The notes beneath the pieces were generated by a model, which saw only the letters and a list, made by a program, of their open reading frames with translations, had not been told where the DNA came from and searched no databases. A DNA stretch of 64,000 bases from Fuerstiella sp. (lineage in GTDB: Bacteria; Planctomycetota; Planctomycetia; Planctomycetales; Planctomycetaceae): NCBI GenBank assembly GCA_022843805.1, contig JALHMY010000037.1, positions 18,011 to 82,010 on the forward strand, in the 5' to 3' direction. How positions within the stretch are numbered: the first letter of the stretch is position 1; every line of letters starts with the position of its first letter. This document shows, piece by piece, positions 1 to 9,347 of this stretch. The position numbers and the translations under genes are program-made.

Positions 1-363
1 CGGACGATCTTCTGTCTGAACGACTTCTTCCAGAATCAGTCGTCTTTTTCGCAGAAGCAACAGAGACAGAACATATCGATACTGCTGCTGAACGACGTTC
101 GGAGAATCATTCAACTGAACGAAATAGTCGAACAGTGAGTCCGGATCGAGCTTCAGTCGATGGTTTTCTGCAGATGCCGGAATCATGCACTGCCAGTGAC
201 CAATCGCGCCATCCGGCGGACCGTGCCACTCTTCCATCGAATAATCCTGACGAACCAGTTTGCCATCCTGTTCAAGAAGTACGGACCAGCACGTTTCCCC
301 GGGCTGGAATGCTCTTCCTGACTTAAAACAGGATCTCGAAACTGGGCGAATATTGAAATCCAT
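1..363 (-). CDS. Conserved planctomycete hypothetical protein, 3' end beyond window start (partial)
   Basis: Reverse-strand reading from ATG at 363 is open to base 1: MDFNIRPVSRSCFKSGRAFQPGETCWSVLLEQDGKLVRQDYSMEEWHGPPDGAIGHWQCMIPASAENHRLKLDPDSLFDYFVQ...YRYVLSLLLLRKRRLILEE. Not in the ORF track because it has no stop inside the window. Confidence 0.75.
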   Translation of the reverse strand, partial: MDFNIRPVSRSCFKSGRAFQPGETCWSVLLEQDGKLVRQDYSMEEWHGPPDGAIGHWQCMIPASAENHRLKLDPDSLFDYFVQLNDSPNVVQQQYRYVLSLLLLRKRRLILEEVVQTEDRP

Positions 364-487
364 TTCCCTGATCGCCTCATGACCGGACAAAAATTCCGAA
401 CAAAACGCCGCGTTTGAATGCACGAGAGCGCGCATGGTGTTTCGGAACCTGTCGCATCGTAAGTGGTTTTGTAATTCCAGCCAATAG

Positions 488-523
488 GAAAAAAAAAGCC
501 GCAGAATCCCCGATCCTGCGGCT
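488..523 (-). terminator. Rho-independent terminator downstream of the 639-965 gene
   Basis: AGCCGCAG (497-504) / CTGCGGCT (516-523) stem; a run of A on the + strand (U-tract on the minus strand) at 488-497. Confidence 0.75.
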
Positions 524-558
524 CTCCAAATCTCAGGATAAAGAGTTTGGGTTGGAGG

Positions 559-614
559 TAGTGGATCTTGCTAAAGATCCCCTGGCTGCAGGACCTTTAG
601 CAAGGTCCACTACC
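559..614 (-). other. Long stem-loop in the 3' region of the minus-strand gene
   Basis: GTAGTGGATCTTGCTAAAG (559-577) pairs with CTTTAGCAAGGTCCACTAC (596-614), 19 bp with one mismatch/wobble; the loop contains CCTG-GCTG-CAGG. Confidence 0.7.
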
Positions 615-638
615 GGAAATTCATAGCCTGACAAAGCA

Positions 639-965
639 CTAGTAGCAATGACCGCCGCCCCATCCGCCATGTCGATGACCATATCCGTAGGATGGATAGA
701 CAGGGGCGTATCCGTAATTTCTTACAGGATAACCATAGCCACGCGGCATTCCGCCAATCCATGGGCCATTGCCCCATCGGCCGTAACCGCCATGGCCATA
801 TCCACGGTTATATCCGACATTGAACCCGCTTCCGTAGCCGTAGCCTGAACCAACCGAAATGGACAGACTGGTTCCGCGACGCGGGCCATGAAAGGCCATT
901 GCATCGGAACTTGTTACAGCCAGCAATGCACCCGCAGCAAACAACAGCAGAAGAACTCTTTTCAT
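639..965 (-). CDS. Small secreted Gly/Tyr/His-rich protein
   Basis: 108 aa; signal peptide MKRVLLLLFAAGALLAVTSSDAMA followed by a GYGYGSGF.../GYGHRHGGWGGGH low-complexity body; followed by a terminator. Confidence 0.65.
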   Translation of the reverse strand: MKRVLLLLFAAGALLAVTSSDAMAFHGPRRGTSLSISVGSGYGYGSGFNVGYNRGYGHGGYGRWGNGPWIGGMPRGYGYPVRNYGYAPVYPSYGYGHRHGGWGGGHCY

Positions 966-1588
966 CTCTGAAACTCCTCAAAATGAGTTTGAAAAATAGT
1001 CACAGGCAGCCATGAACGGATTGTTCACTCAGGGGAAACTGTCCGTGACGATTTGCTCTGCACACGGCTTCGGTGAGCTCTGCCATACTGCATCCCGCAG
1101 AATGACATTCTGTTCACTGAAGCAATCCTGATGGAAAACCCGGTCGTCCCGCCGCGTAAGGCGATCGCAGGACGGTGTCCCCGCTCAAAGACTAGCCGCC
1201 CCTGCTCCGTGGAAGGCCAAAACGCTTTTGCTGCAGTACGACCGGGCTGTTTCTCCATCTTGTCTCTGTCCATCCCTGACTTGTCGTTCCCTGACGCAAT
1301 CAGGAAAAAGCCAATGCCATGCCAGAACTTGAGCAATTCTTTTCTGAATTCATAAGTTGAATGGGCAGAGCAGTTTATGGAGAGTCGAGTTATGCGGCGG
1401 CAGGATTCGCCGAATTTCAGACTGTCTTCATGGTGACTGTGTGTGGTGTCGAAATGAGTACATATTCTGAGGTCGGTTCGTTGCTTTTCTGACGAGCCCT
1501 TCATTTGTCGTTTAACCCGGATTGGTATATTTCAGTGGTTGCTGCAGAACGGAACTTTGGGCTTTTTTTTGGAACAGTGCGAAAAACG

Positions 1589-2377
1589 ATGAAATTCCTG
1601 ATCACCAATGACGACGGGTACGATGCTCCGGGGCTGGCCGCTTTGTACCTGGCTCTGAAACCACTGGGTGAAGTTGTTGTTGTGGCTCCCAGCACGTGCC
1701 ACAGTTCGAGGGGGCATGCGGTCGACACGAAATCTCATATTCGGCTTGAACGAAAAGTTGTCGATCCATTTGGGCCGATCCATATCGTCCACTCATCGCC
1801 AGCGGACTGTGTCCGGGTAGGACTGAGACATCTCCTCGATACGCCGCCCGACTTTGTTGTTGCCGGCATCAATCCCGGAGCCAATCTGGGAGTGGATTTG
1901 TTCTATTCGGGAACGGCCGCTGCGGCGCGTGAAGCGGCTCTGCTGCATGTTCCGGCGTTCGCACTTTCCCGATATCTGCATCCCGATTTCCCGGTGGACT
2001 GGAACATTTTGAGTCAGCATGCGGGGCGAGTGGTGAAGACGCTTTCGGCAAAGCAATATGCGCTGCCGACCGGACATTTCTGGAATATCAATTTCCCTGC
2101 TGTTCGAAATGAACAATATCCCGAAGAAATTCGATTTGTGCCGCATGGAACTGATCCTCACGCGGTCGCATTCAAAGTCGTCGAATCCGATGAAAACTCG
2201 CAGTTGCTCGCCTATTCAGCTGTCTACCGGGATCGGGGACGATCAGACGTATGTGACGTACGTCATCTGTTTGAAGACCGACTGACTGCGACGGCTGTGG
2301 GGCCACAGCTGACTGCTCAGCAGTATTTCCCCGTTAACTGTCAGGTTTCACTGGATGGCGCAGTCTTCCCGAATTGA
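1589..2377 (+). CDS. surE: 5'/3'-nucleotidase SurE
   Basis: MKFLITNDDGYDAPGLAAL...VVAPSTCHSSRGHAV...GINPGANLGVDLFYSGTAAAAREA: canonical SurE motifs; the ATG at 1589 matches the family start better than 1505. Confidence 0.95.
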   Translation: MKFLITNDDGYDAPGLAALYLALKPLGEVVVVAPSTCHSSRGHAVDTKSHIRLERKVVDPFGPIHIVHSSPADCVRVGLRHLLDTPPDFVVAGINPGANLGVDLFYSGTAAAAREAALLHVPAFALSRYLHPDFPVDWNILSQHAGRVVKTLSAKQYALPTGHFWNINFPAVRNEQYPEEIRFVPHGTDPHAVAFKVVESDENSQLLAYSAVYRDRGRSDVCDVRHLFEDRLTATAVGPQLTAQQYFPVNCQVSLDGAVFPN

Positions 2378-2467
2378 CTCCGGGCGGAACAGATGTCAGG
2401 ATGCTGTTCTGGCTGGTGCCACGAGAGGAATTTTAGCTCCTGGATCATTCATCCTGCACTGTGAAAC

Positions 2468-3415
2468 ATGTACGAACACCTGACTATCCTGAGCGGTCGA
2501 GCAAACCCGGACCTTGCGAGAGAGATTGCGGGGTACCTGGGAATTTCACTTGGCCATGTGGACGTTGGGAATTTTCCCGACGGTGAAATCAGTGTGAAGC
2601 TGAATCAGAACATTCGCGGGTGCGACGTGTTTCTGATTCAGCCCACGTGCCCGCCGGTGAATGAAAACCTGTTTGAGCTGCTGATTATGATTGATGCCTG
2701 TCGGCGTGCCAGTGCGGCAAGGATCACGGCGGTGATCCCGTATTTTGGCTATGCTCGACAGGATCGGAAGGATTCCGGGCGAGTTCCCATCACTTCGAAG
2801 CTGATTGCAAATCTGATTGTGCAGGCGGGCGCACATCGGGTACTCACCATGGACCTGCATGCTGCTCAGATACAGGGGTTCTTCGATGTTCCGGTAGATC
2901 ATTTGTATGCAGCACCTATCCTGGACAAGCATTTTCGATCGCTGAATATTCCCCGAGAGGAACTGGTGATCGTGAGTCCGGATGAGGGCAGCATCAAGCG
3001 GTCACTTCAGCATCTGGATCATCTGGGTGGATCACTCGCGATTGTTGACAAGCGTCGCGCGAATGCGCTGGAGACTCGCCAGGCAAATCTGATCGGCGGT
3101 CCGATCACCGGCAAGACCGCGCTGATCTTTGATGACATGATCACCACGGCGGGATCGATTTGCGGAGCTGTTGAGGTGGTGCGGGCTCACGGAGCCAGGC
3201 GGATCTATCTGGGAGCAACTCATCCCGTACTTTGCGGGCCTGCCATCCAGCGACTGCAGAATGCAGGCGTGGACGGCATCGTGGTAACCAACAGCTGCCC
3301 GCTGAGCCCGGCTCAGAGACTTTCCAACATTACTGTTGTGAGCGTGGCCGAGCTTCTGGGGGAAGCGATTCGGCGAGTACACCGCAATGAGTCGGTGAGC
3401 TACCTGTTTGACTGA
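2468..3415 (+). CDS. prs: Ribose-phosphate pyrophosphokinase
   Basis: GRANPDLAREIAGYLGISLG..., DLHAAQIQGFFDVPVDHLYA, PRPP loop IFDDMITTAGSICGA. Confidence 0.95.
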   Translation: MYEHLTILSGRANPDLAREIAGYLGISLGHVDVGNFPDGEISVKLNQNIRGCDVFLIQPTCPPVNENLFELLIMIDACRRASAARITAVIPYFGYARQDRKDSGRVPITSKLIANLIVQAGAHRVLTMDLHAAQIQGFFDVPVDHLYAAPILDKHFRSLNIPREELVIVSPDEGSIKRSLQHLDHLGGSLAIVDKRRANALETRQANLIGGPITGKTALIFDDMITTAGSICGAVEVVRAHGARRIYLGATHPVLCGPAIQRLQNAGVDGIVVTNSCPLSPAQRLSNITVVSVAELLGEAIRRVHRNESVSYLFD

Positions 3416-3430
3416 GAGCGACAGGAACTG

Positions 3431-3693
3431 CGAGTCTCGGAGAGACTCGCCTACGTGGTTGCGAGGAAATTTCTGGCGACGTCACGAATTCGTGGGGGCG
3501 TCTTTTGAATTAGAAATTCGTTTGGCTGCCGCTGCGTGTCTGGTGACAAACAATGATCGAATAGCATTCGTGTCGATGAGTCCCACGTAGGCGAGTCTCT
3601 CCGAGACTCGCGATTCCCCGACCGCGCCCCGCACATCAAATGTGTGTTCCCCCGTCTCGGAGAGACGGGGGATCCGAGTCTCGGAGAGACTCG
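3431..3693. repeat. Cluster of palindromic stem-loops
   Basis: CGAGTCTCGGAGAGACTCG at 3431-3449 and 3675-3693, the opposite orientation CGAGTCTCTCCGAGACTCG at 3592-3610, and CCCCCGTCTCGGAGAGACGGGGG at 3649-3671. Confidence 0.85.
3510..3566 (-). pseudogene. Decayed duplicate of the 3' end of the Flp-like pilin gene
   Basis: Minus-strand reading ...CYSIIVCHQTRSGSQTNF* parallels the intact gene's C-terminus ...CNSIIVCDPASSGGEKNF*; flanking non-coding sequence is also duplicated (3431-3566 vs 3675-3816). Confidence 0.65.
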
Positions 3694-3758
3694 GCTACGT
3701 GTGTGCCAGAAAATTTGTTGCGGGGTCCCGAGTTCGCGGGGGTGAGGCGTTCCTGGAA

Positions 3759-4082
3759 TTAGAAATTCTTTTCGCCGCCGCTGCTGGCCGGGTCGCAGAC
3801 GATGATCGAATTACAGTCGCAGATATCCGGATTGTCGTTATACCGGGCACCTGCTGTTGCGCCCTTGATACCGCCATGCTTTTTGAAGGATGTGATTCCG
3901 CTGGTCTGATAGCTTTGATCCAGGTTGCCGATGGCATCGCCAAGGTCGCTCAGTTCGGCCACGACGGCACACTGCAGTTCCACAAGTCCGACAATCATAC
4001 CTATGACCAGGATTGTGGCGATCAGTACCAGTTCGGCGGAAAGGATAATTCCGACTTCGTCTTTCCACAGTGCCTTCAACAT
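3759..4082 (-). CDS. Flp/Fap-type pilin-like small membrane protein
   Basis: MLKALWKDEVGIILSAELVLIATILVIGMIVGLVELQCAVVAELSDLGDAIGNLDQSY: short N-terminal positive segment, then one hydrophobic helix after an AEL motif. Confidence 0.65.
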   Translation of the reverse strand: MLKALWKDEVGIILSAELVLIATILVIGMIVGLVELQCAVVAELSDLGDAIGNLDQSYQTSGITSFKKHGGIKGATAGARYNDNPDICDCNSIIVCDPASSGGEKNF

Positions 4083-4533
4083 CTTCGTTTGCCTTTCAAA
4101 TCGTTTTCAGAAGGTTGGGCCGCAACAATTTTCCATTCGGATTTGAAATCCGTGAATGGTCTGACTGAAGCTCGCCGTCAGTTCCGGCAGAGGACACATC
4201 GCGGTGTCAGTCAATGAAGTTGGGCTGCCGGAACTGCTCACATTCAGAAGCACGGCAGATACCAATCGAAGCGGCGACGGGCTGTGGTGAGAAGGCAACA
4301 ACCTTCGAATGGCGAGGTGGACAACGATCAGAGCGGCCATCCCAGCTCAAAAATGTGGCTTCGGAATTCCTGATGCTGTTACTGAAAAGCAACGTTCTGC
4401 GTCGGGGTTCGCAACATCTGACTTTGCGCTTTGTACAGGGAGCTGTGACCGGGGAACGAGTCTGGTGATGCAAGAACGCAACATTGGCGGCGCGTTCCGG
4501 AGCCAGGAGTTATTTGAACATGGTAAGGTCCCG

Positions 4534-6534
4534 TCAGCGGCTCTGCGGAACGGGTGAGAGCATGTTTAACAGTTGCTGATGGCGATCCGCCTGAGACTGA
4601 TTTCCGATCGTTTGATACATTCTGATCAGCGTTGCGTGCAGGTCAGGACGGAATGGCTGGATGCGGGCCGCATGCTCTATCGACTCAATTCCAGGTTTTT
4701 GCAACCCAAGTTGAAAGCGGGCGATTCCCAGCAACATCCAGTCTTCGGAATTTCGTCGCAGCTGAACGAGTTCTTCCAGAGGGGCGACAGCTCGAGCAGA
4801 ATCGCGGGCGTCGAGGTAGCAGTTGGCGGCAATCAGCAATGCATTGATTCTTTCGCCAACAGTAATTCGGGAGCTCTTTAACGCCTTTGAGGAATACTCC
4901 AGTGCCACAGACGTTTGATTGTCTTCAAACGCTAAGCGAGACAGAGCAGCGTAAACATCGCCGTCGGCACTCTCACTGTTGAGCACACTGTTCAGCAGCT
5001 GGCGTGCTTCCTGGCGATAGCTTTTCGCGGAACCGGGATCCGATCGTCGGCCGCTCAGCTCCAGATAGGCGAGTCCCAGGCATCTCGCCTGCTCCGCCTC
5101 GGAGAGGTTTGATAATTCTCCAAACGGCACAAGTTTTCCTCGGGCAGCGATGCCGGATTTGACGGAATTATCGCCGCGATGGATTCCAATGCGATGGTGG
5201 GTAAATGCAATATGAGGAATGTCTGTTGAAACCTGTGGCATGTGACATTTCAGACAGTCGTTTGAAAACGGCTGTTTTTCCCGTTCCTCCAGGCTTATGC
5301 CGCAGTCAGCGTTAGAGTGACATTCAAGGCATTTGCTGCGATAGAAACCAGCCATTGCTTCGGGAGGCTGGCTCAGATGGGATTCATGGCAGGTGGCACA
5401 TGACAAATCTGCGGATTGTTGCCAGCAGCGACTGGCGTGCATCTGTTCAACATGTCCCACAACCTTCATTTGCCCGTCGCTGTCTGCCAGATGGTAATCG
5501 ATGCGGATATTGGTCAGCGGCATTCCCGGACGAAAATCACTGACAGCACGTCCGGACCGCAGGACGGTAGCGTCGCCTCGCAGGTGGCACTGTGCGCAGA
5601 TCGCTTCCTGCATTTCTCTTGTGAGTCTTCCAGGATGGACGATCGTATCGTCGGCTTCCTCGACTGTTGCGACAGTCACGCCTGGCTTCGATAAGGTTTC
5701 CGGCGGGCTGAAGGCGACAACAGACGCCCGATTTTTCCATTTTGTCACATGCTCCGAGCCTGGACCATGACAGCGTTCGCACCCGATTGCCGTTTCATGA
5801 ATATCGAGACGGTTTAGAGCTCCATCGATCGGCGTGAACTGGCCCACATGGCAAATCAGGCAGCCCTGATCGGCCGCTCGTTCAAATCCCATATGTCCGG
5901 GATGATCGTATCCGGGCGACATGCTCCACTGTCGGGTTGACGTGTACCATGTCACGGGAGATTCCATCAGAAAGCCGTCCTGTTCCACAAGATACGTTCG
6001 GCTGTGGCGTCCCGATCCCACGAGATATTTGAGCGGTAACTGAACACGCGGGCCGGAAGAATCATCCGGACTGTGGATCGGCGTGTTGGAGATATTAGCA
6101 CTTGTTGAGGCAGCGTTCTTTGACAGGTCGGAGGCTGCTGATTCGGAATGCCAGAGCTGGTCTCCTTCACGGTAGACCGCGTACTGACGGCGCGACTTTG
6201 TATGGAAAAACGAATGATCGGCTGGTTCGGAATTCGGGTCGACGACACTCATGGCACGACTATGAGCTGTCTGAAGGTATGAATGATGCTGGTTTGTGTG
6301 GCAGGTTGCGCAAACTGTCGAGCCTACATAGGTGGAGGAGTTGTGGAACGGAGTCGCCGCGGCAACTGCCGCCGGTTTCTCGCTGACCTGTGCCGGGGTC
6401 GTCGGGGTTGGGGTCAGTTCGGCAGCGTTGTCAGGTTTGACGAACGGTGAGACAGACCGGAAGTGCAAAATTGTTCCGGCTGTGATGACGGCGACGGCGA
6501 TCAGGAAAAGCACGGACTTAATTCTTGTGTGCAT
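4534..6534 (-). CDS. Multiheme c-type cytochrome with C-terminal TPR region
   Basis: Signal/anchor N-terminus; seven CXXCH motifs (CATCH, CLICH, CERCH, CAQCH, CATCH, CLECH, CLKCH); TPR-like helices in the C-terminal third. Confidence 0.9.
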   Translation of the reverse strand: MHTRIKSVLFLIAVAVITAGTILHFRSVSPFVKPDNAAELTPTPTTPAQVSEKPAAVAAATPFHNSSTYVGSTVCATCHTNQHHSYLQTAHSRAMSVVDPNSEPADHSFFHTKSRRQYAVYREGDQLWHSESAASDLSKNAASTSANISNTPIHSPDDSSGPRVQLPLKYLVGSGRHSRTYLVEQDGFLMESPVTWYTSTRQWSMSPGYDHPGHMGFERAADQGCLICHVGQFTPIDGALNRLDIHETAIGCERCHGPGSEHVTKWKNRASVVAFSPPETLSKPGVTVATVEEADDTIVHPGRLTREMQEAICAQCHLRGDATVLRSGRAVSDFRPGMPLTNIRIDYHLADSDGQMKVVGHVEQMHASRCWQQSADLSCATCHESHLSQPPEAMAGFYRSKCLECHSNADCGISLEEREKQPFSNDCLKCHMPQVSTDIPHIAFTHHRIGIHRGDNSVKSGIAARGKLVPFGELSNLSEAEQARCLGLAYLELSGRRSDPGSAKSYRQEARQLLNSVLNSESADGDVYAALSRLAFEDNQTSVALEYSSKALKSSRITVGERINALLIAANCYLDARDSARAVAPLEELVQLRRNSEDWMLLGIARFQLGLQKPGIESIEHAARIQPFRPDLHATLIRMYQTIGNQSQADRHQQLLNMLSPVPQSR

Positions 6535-7495
6535 TTTCGGTCACTATTTTCCTATTTTGCGGGTATTCAGGGAGTTTCTGATCCCGGGTAAACGACGATC
6601 TTACTGTAACAGAAAGTTTTTAGCGTGCTGATCTCGTGGTTTGTTCTGCGTTGAGGAAACTGGGGGAGTTCTGACTTCTTGCCGACCCGGAAATCCGGGC
6701 TATTCTGGACGCGGGGAGTAATGAGGTATCAGATACTGCAGTTCTCTTCCGGACAAGACAGTTAGCGGAGCAGCGCCAGCTGCCGGGCGAGTGTATTTAG
6801 AACAGCACGTACTCATCATACGGTTTGCGCCGTACGGCTATTTTGGCAGCAAGCCTGACTAAGTCTGGTATCGCAGTGCATCCCAGGAGACGGGATTCAC
6901 AGACGTTAGGTCGGTCATCAGAAAAGCCAGCCTGGGACACTTTTTTTAGCGCTGTTAAGTTATGTCTTTCTTCAGAAATGTCCGGCAGTACCATTGTATT
7001 CCTGAAGTTCGGAATGCTTCAATTTCCGTTGTCTTCGGGCTTGATTGCGTTTGTGAATTTCTATTCGCCGCTCAGTGATTGAATTTGCGGGGTTAGAGGC
7101 GTTTGCTGTGCTCGTCTGAAGTGGATGACTCCGGGAAATTTATGAAGTAACCGGGGGGGATTCGGCGGCAGCGTTTCTGAACACATTCTCGGAAGTTGAT
7201 CTGGGTGGCAGGCATCGGGGATGCCTGAAGATTAGGCAGTTCGATGCTTTTTCCTGCCGGCCCGTTTCAGGGAAATGCAGCAAAAACCGGCATTAATGTA
7301 AGAATGCACAGTTTCCGGAATATGAATTGCTGGGTGGTGGTCAAGTGTTGGCAGGGATCGGATGTGTCGGCGGATTTCGGGAAGTCTGGTTATCGTAGTC
7401 AGTGTTATCTTTGTGTTTTTTGAACAGGTTTCAGCTCAGTATTGCCTCTCATCGTCCGTGAGGCTGGTCCGTCTTTCGTTTCAGGAGGTTTTCTT

Positions 7496-8548
7496 ATGAG
7501 AAGTGTTCGACGCGCTCGAGGCTTTACGCTGATCGAGTTGCTGGTGGTCATTGCAATTATTGCGATTTTGATTGCTTTGTTGTTGCCTGCGGTACAGCAG
7601 GCTCGCGAAGCGGCCCGCAGGACCGAGTGCAAGAATAAGATGAAGCAGTGGGGGTTGGCGCTTCACAACTACCATGACACACATGGAGTGTTCCCACCAG
7701 CGTTGAATGGATCGGGTCGATTCAATTCTGCAGCTTTTTATGTAGGTAACAACCGAGTCCAGAACACTTCCGGATTCGTTTTTCTGCTGCCATTTATTGA
7801 GCAGGCACCGGCATACCAGATGTACGATTTCAATCAGACGGGAAGTCTGTCGAATCCCTACAGCATGCCGATTGCTGGTAATGTCTCTATCAATCCGAAC
7901 GTTGCGGTAACCTCAATTCCAATGCCTGCTCTGAGCTGTCCGTCGCATCCGCAGGCTGGCGAAATGTCGAGCTCCGGCGTTACGAATCAGGCTGATTTTT
8001 ATAGCCGTGAGAATGCTCGCCGTGCCAGCTACGCTTTCAACACCGGAAGCATGACCGACTATAATGCTCCATGGCACACGTTTAACAGTGACATTCGTCA
8101 GGGTGCTTTTGGCAACAATGGCGCTGCAAAAATTGCTGCTCTGACAGACGGCACGACCAACGTGATTCTGCTGGGTGAAGCATGGGGTGGCGGACGTTAC
8201 AAGACAAGTGCTTCCTTTGGCCCATGGGGTCTGTCGGGAACTCATACCTGCTGTCACTTGTACACACCTTCTAACAGCAGTTCAGCGTTGACGCTTGCCA
8301 ATATCACCGATCCTGCGTCGATGTTTGGCCCGCGTTTCAGAATTAACGCGGCGTATTTTGAAGTTGCTTCCGGCATTCCAGATGCACAGAAGCGTCAGTA
8401 TGCATGGGGTTACGGCAGTGGACATACCGGCGGATGTCAGGTGACTTTGGGCGATGGTTCAGTCCGTTTCCTGAGTGAGAACATGGACATGCTGGTCTTC
8501 TGGAGACTGAACTACATCCATGACGGTCAGGTGGTTGGTGAATTCTGA
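7496..8548 (+). CDS. DUF1559 domain-containing prepilin-like protein
   Basis: RRARGFTLIELLVVIAIIAILIALLLPAVQQAREAARRTECKNKMKQWGLALHNYHDTHGVFPP: type IV prepilin methylation motif plus DUF1559 signature; C-terminal H-X9-DG motif (GGCQVTLGDGSVRFLSENM). RBS AGGAGG upstream of the ATG at 7496. Confidence 0.95.
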   Translation: MRSVRRARGFTLIELLVVIAIIAILIALLLPAVQQAREAARRTECKNKMKQWGLALHNYHDTHGVFPPALNGSGRFNSAAFYVGNNRVQNTSGFVFLLPFIEQAPAYQMYDFNQTGSLSNPYSMPIAGNVSINPNVAVTSIPMPALSCPSHPQAGEMSSSGVTNQADFYSRENARRASYAFNTGSMTDYNAPWHTFNSDIRQGAFGNNGAAKIAALTDGTTNVILLGEAWGGGRYKTSASFGPWGLSGTHTCCHLYTPSNSSSALTLANITDPASMFGPRFRINAAYFEVASGIPDAQKRQYAWGYGSGHTGGCQVTLGDGSVRFLSENMDMLVFWRLNYIHDGQVVGEF

Positions 8549-8586
8549 CAGAGTGCTGACTTGAACATGGTAAGGTCTTGTTTGTC

Positions 8587-8622
8587 GGCACGGATCACTT
8601 TTGTGATCCGTGCCACTTTTTC
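8587..8622 (+). terminator. Rho-independent terminator after the DUF1559 gene
   Basis: GGCACGGATCAC-TTTT-GTGATCCGTGCC perfect 12-bp stem followed by ACTTTTTC. Confidence 0.9.
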
Positions 8623-8788
8623 TGGTAGCGCAAGCGTCTGAGTAGCAGTGGCGTTTGAGTCGTGATAGATTTGTGGAGTTGGCGAAATCGTTTTTCTGAT
8701 ACAATGGTGCTGCGACCTGTGCATACCTGTCTGATAGTCCTGACGGATATCAGCTTTTCACTTTGGTATTGTTTTTGACGCTCAAACA

Positions 8789-9283
8789 GTGAGTTTCTGT
8801 ACGATGCATCGTTTTCAAAATTTTAATGGCTTTCGCTTTTCATCTGCTGTTTTGGCTTGTGTTTTAATGGCGGGTTGTGGAGAGGCGCCGGCCGGGCGAG
8901 GCGTGCCGGTTGAAGGCACAGTCACGATGGATGGCAAACCGCTGGACGGTGCTACGATCACCTTCATGAACGATACCTTTGCTGGTTTTGGCCGAACAGA
9001 TGCAAACGGCAAGTATCGGCTGGTGCAGGGAGCATTGCCAGGGGTTAACAAAGTGGTGGTTTCCAAGCTACCACCGGGGGCCGTTGATCCGACAGTTGTA
9101 CTCGATCCGGAAAATGGGATTGACGCTGGTCAAATAGAAGCCCAGGCCATGGGCAGTGGCAAAAAGGTTCAGGATCTTAGGCCAAAAGACCTGGTTCCAG
9201 CGGATTACAGTGACCCTGCAAAGACTAAACTGACTTATGATGTGCCTGCTGGTGGTTCAACCGGTGTGGATTTCAATATCTGA
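8789..9283 (+). CDS. Planctomycete lipoprotein with carboxypeptidase-regulatory/transthyretin-like fold
   Basis: Lipobox LMAGCGEAPAG; VPVEGTVTMDGKPLDGATITFMND..GRTDANGKYRL. Alternative start at ATG 8804. Confidence 0.8.
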   Translation: MSFCTMHRFQNFNGFRFSSAVLACVLMAGCGEAPAGRGVPVEGTVTMDGKPLDGATITFMNDTFAGFGRTDANGKYRLVQGALPGVNKVVVSKLPPGAVDPTVVLDPENGIDAGQIEAQAMGSGKKVQDLRPKDLVPADYSDPAKTKLTYDVPAGGSTGVDFNI

Positions 9284-9347
9284 ACGGCGATTGATGATGT
9301 GAACCGGTCTCCCTGCAAATCCGTCTCGTCGTGAACCAGGGAATTCA

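Noticed and set aside
648-848. 66-aa plus-strand ORF
   Set aside because: Antisense to the secreted Gly/Tyr-rich protein gene, which has a signal peptide and terminator.
1025-1504. 159-aa minus-strand ORF
   Set aside because: No recognisable motifs, Arg/Ser/His-rich composition typical of spurious ORFs in this genome, no convincing RBS.
6640-7440. Possible gene in the 800-bp gap before the DUF1559 gene
   Set aside because: Only short ORFs without motifs or RBS; left unannotated, though it could hold regulatory sequence.
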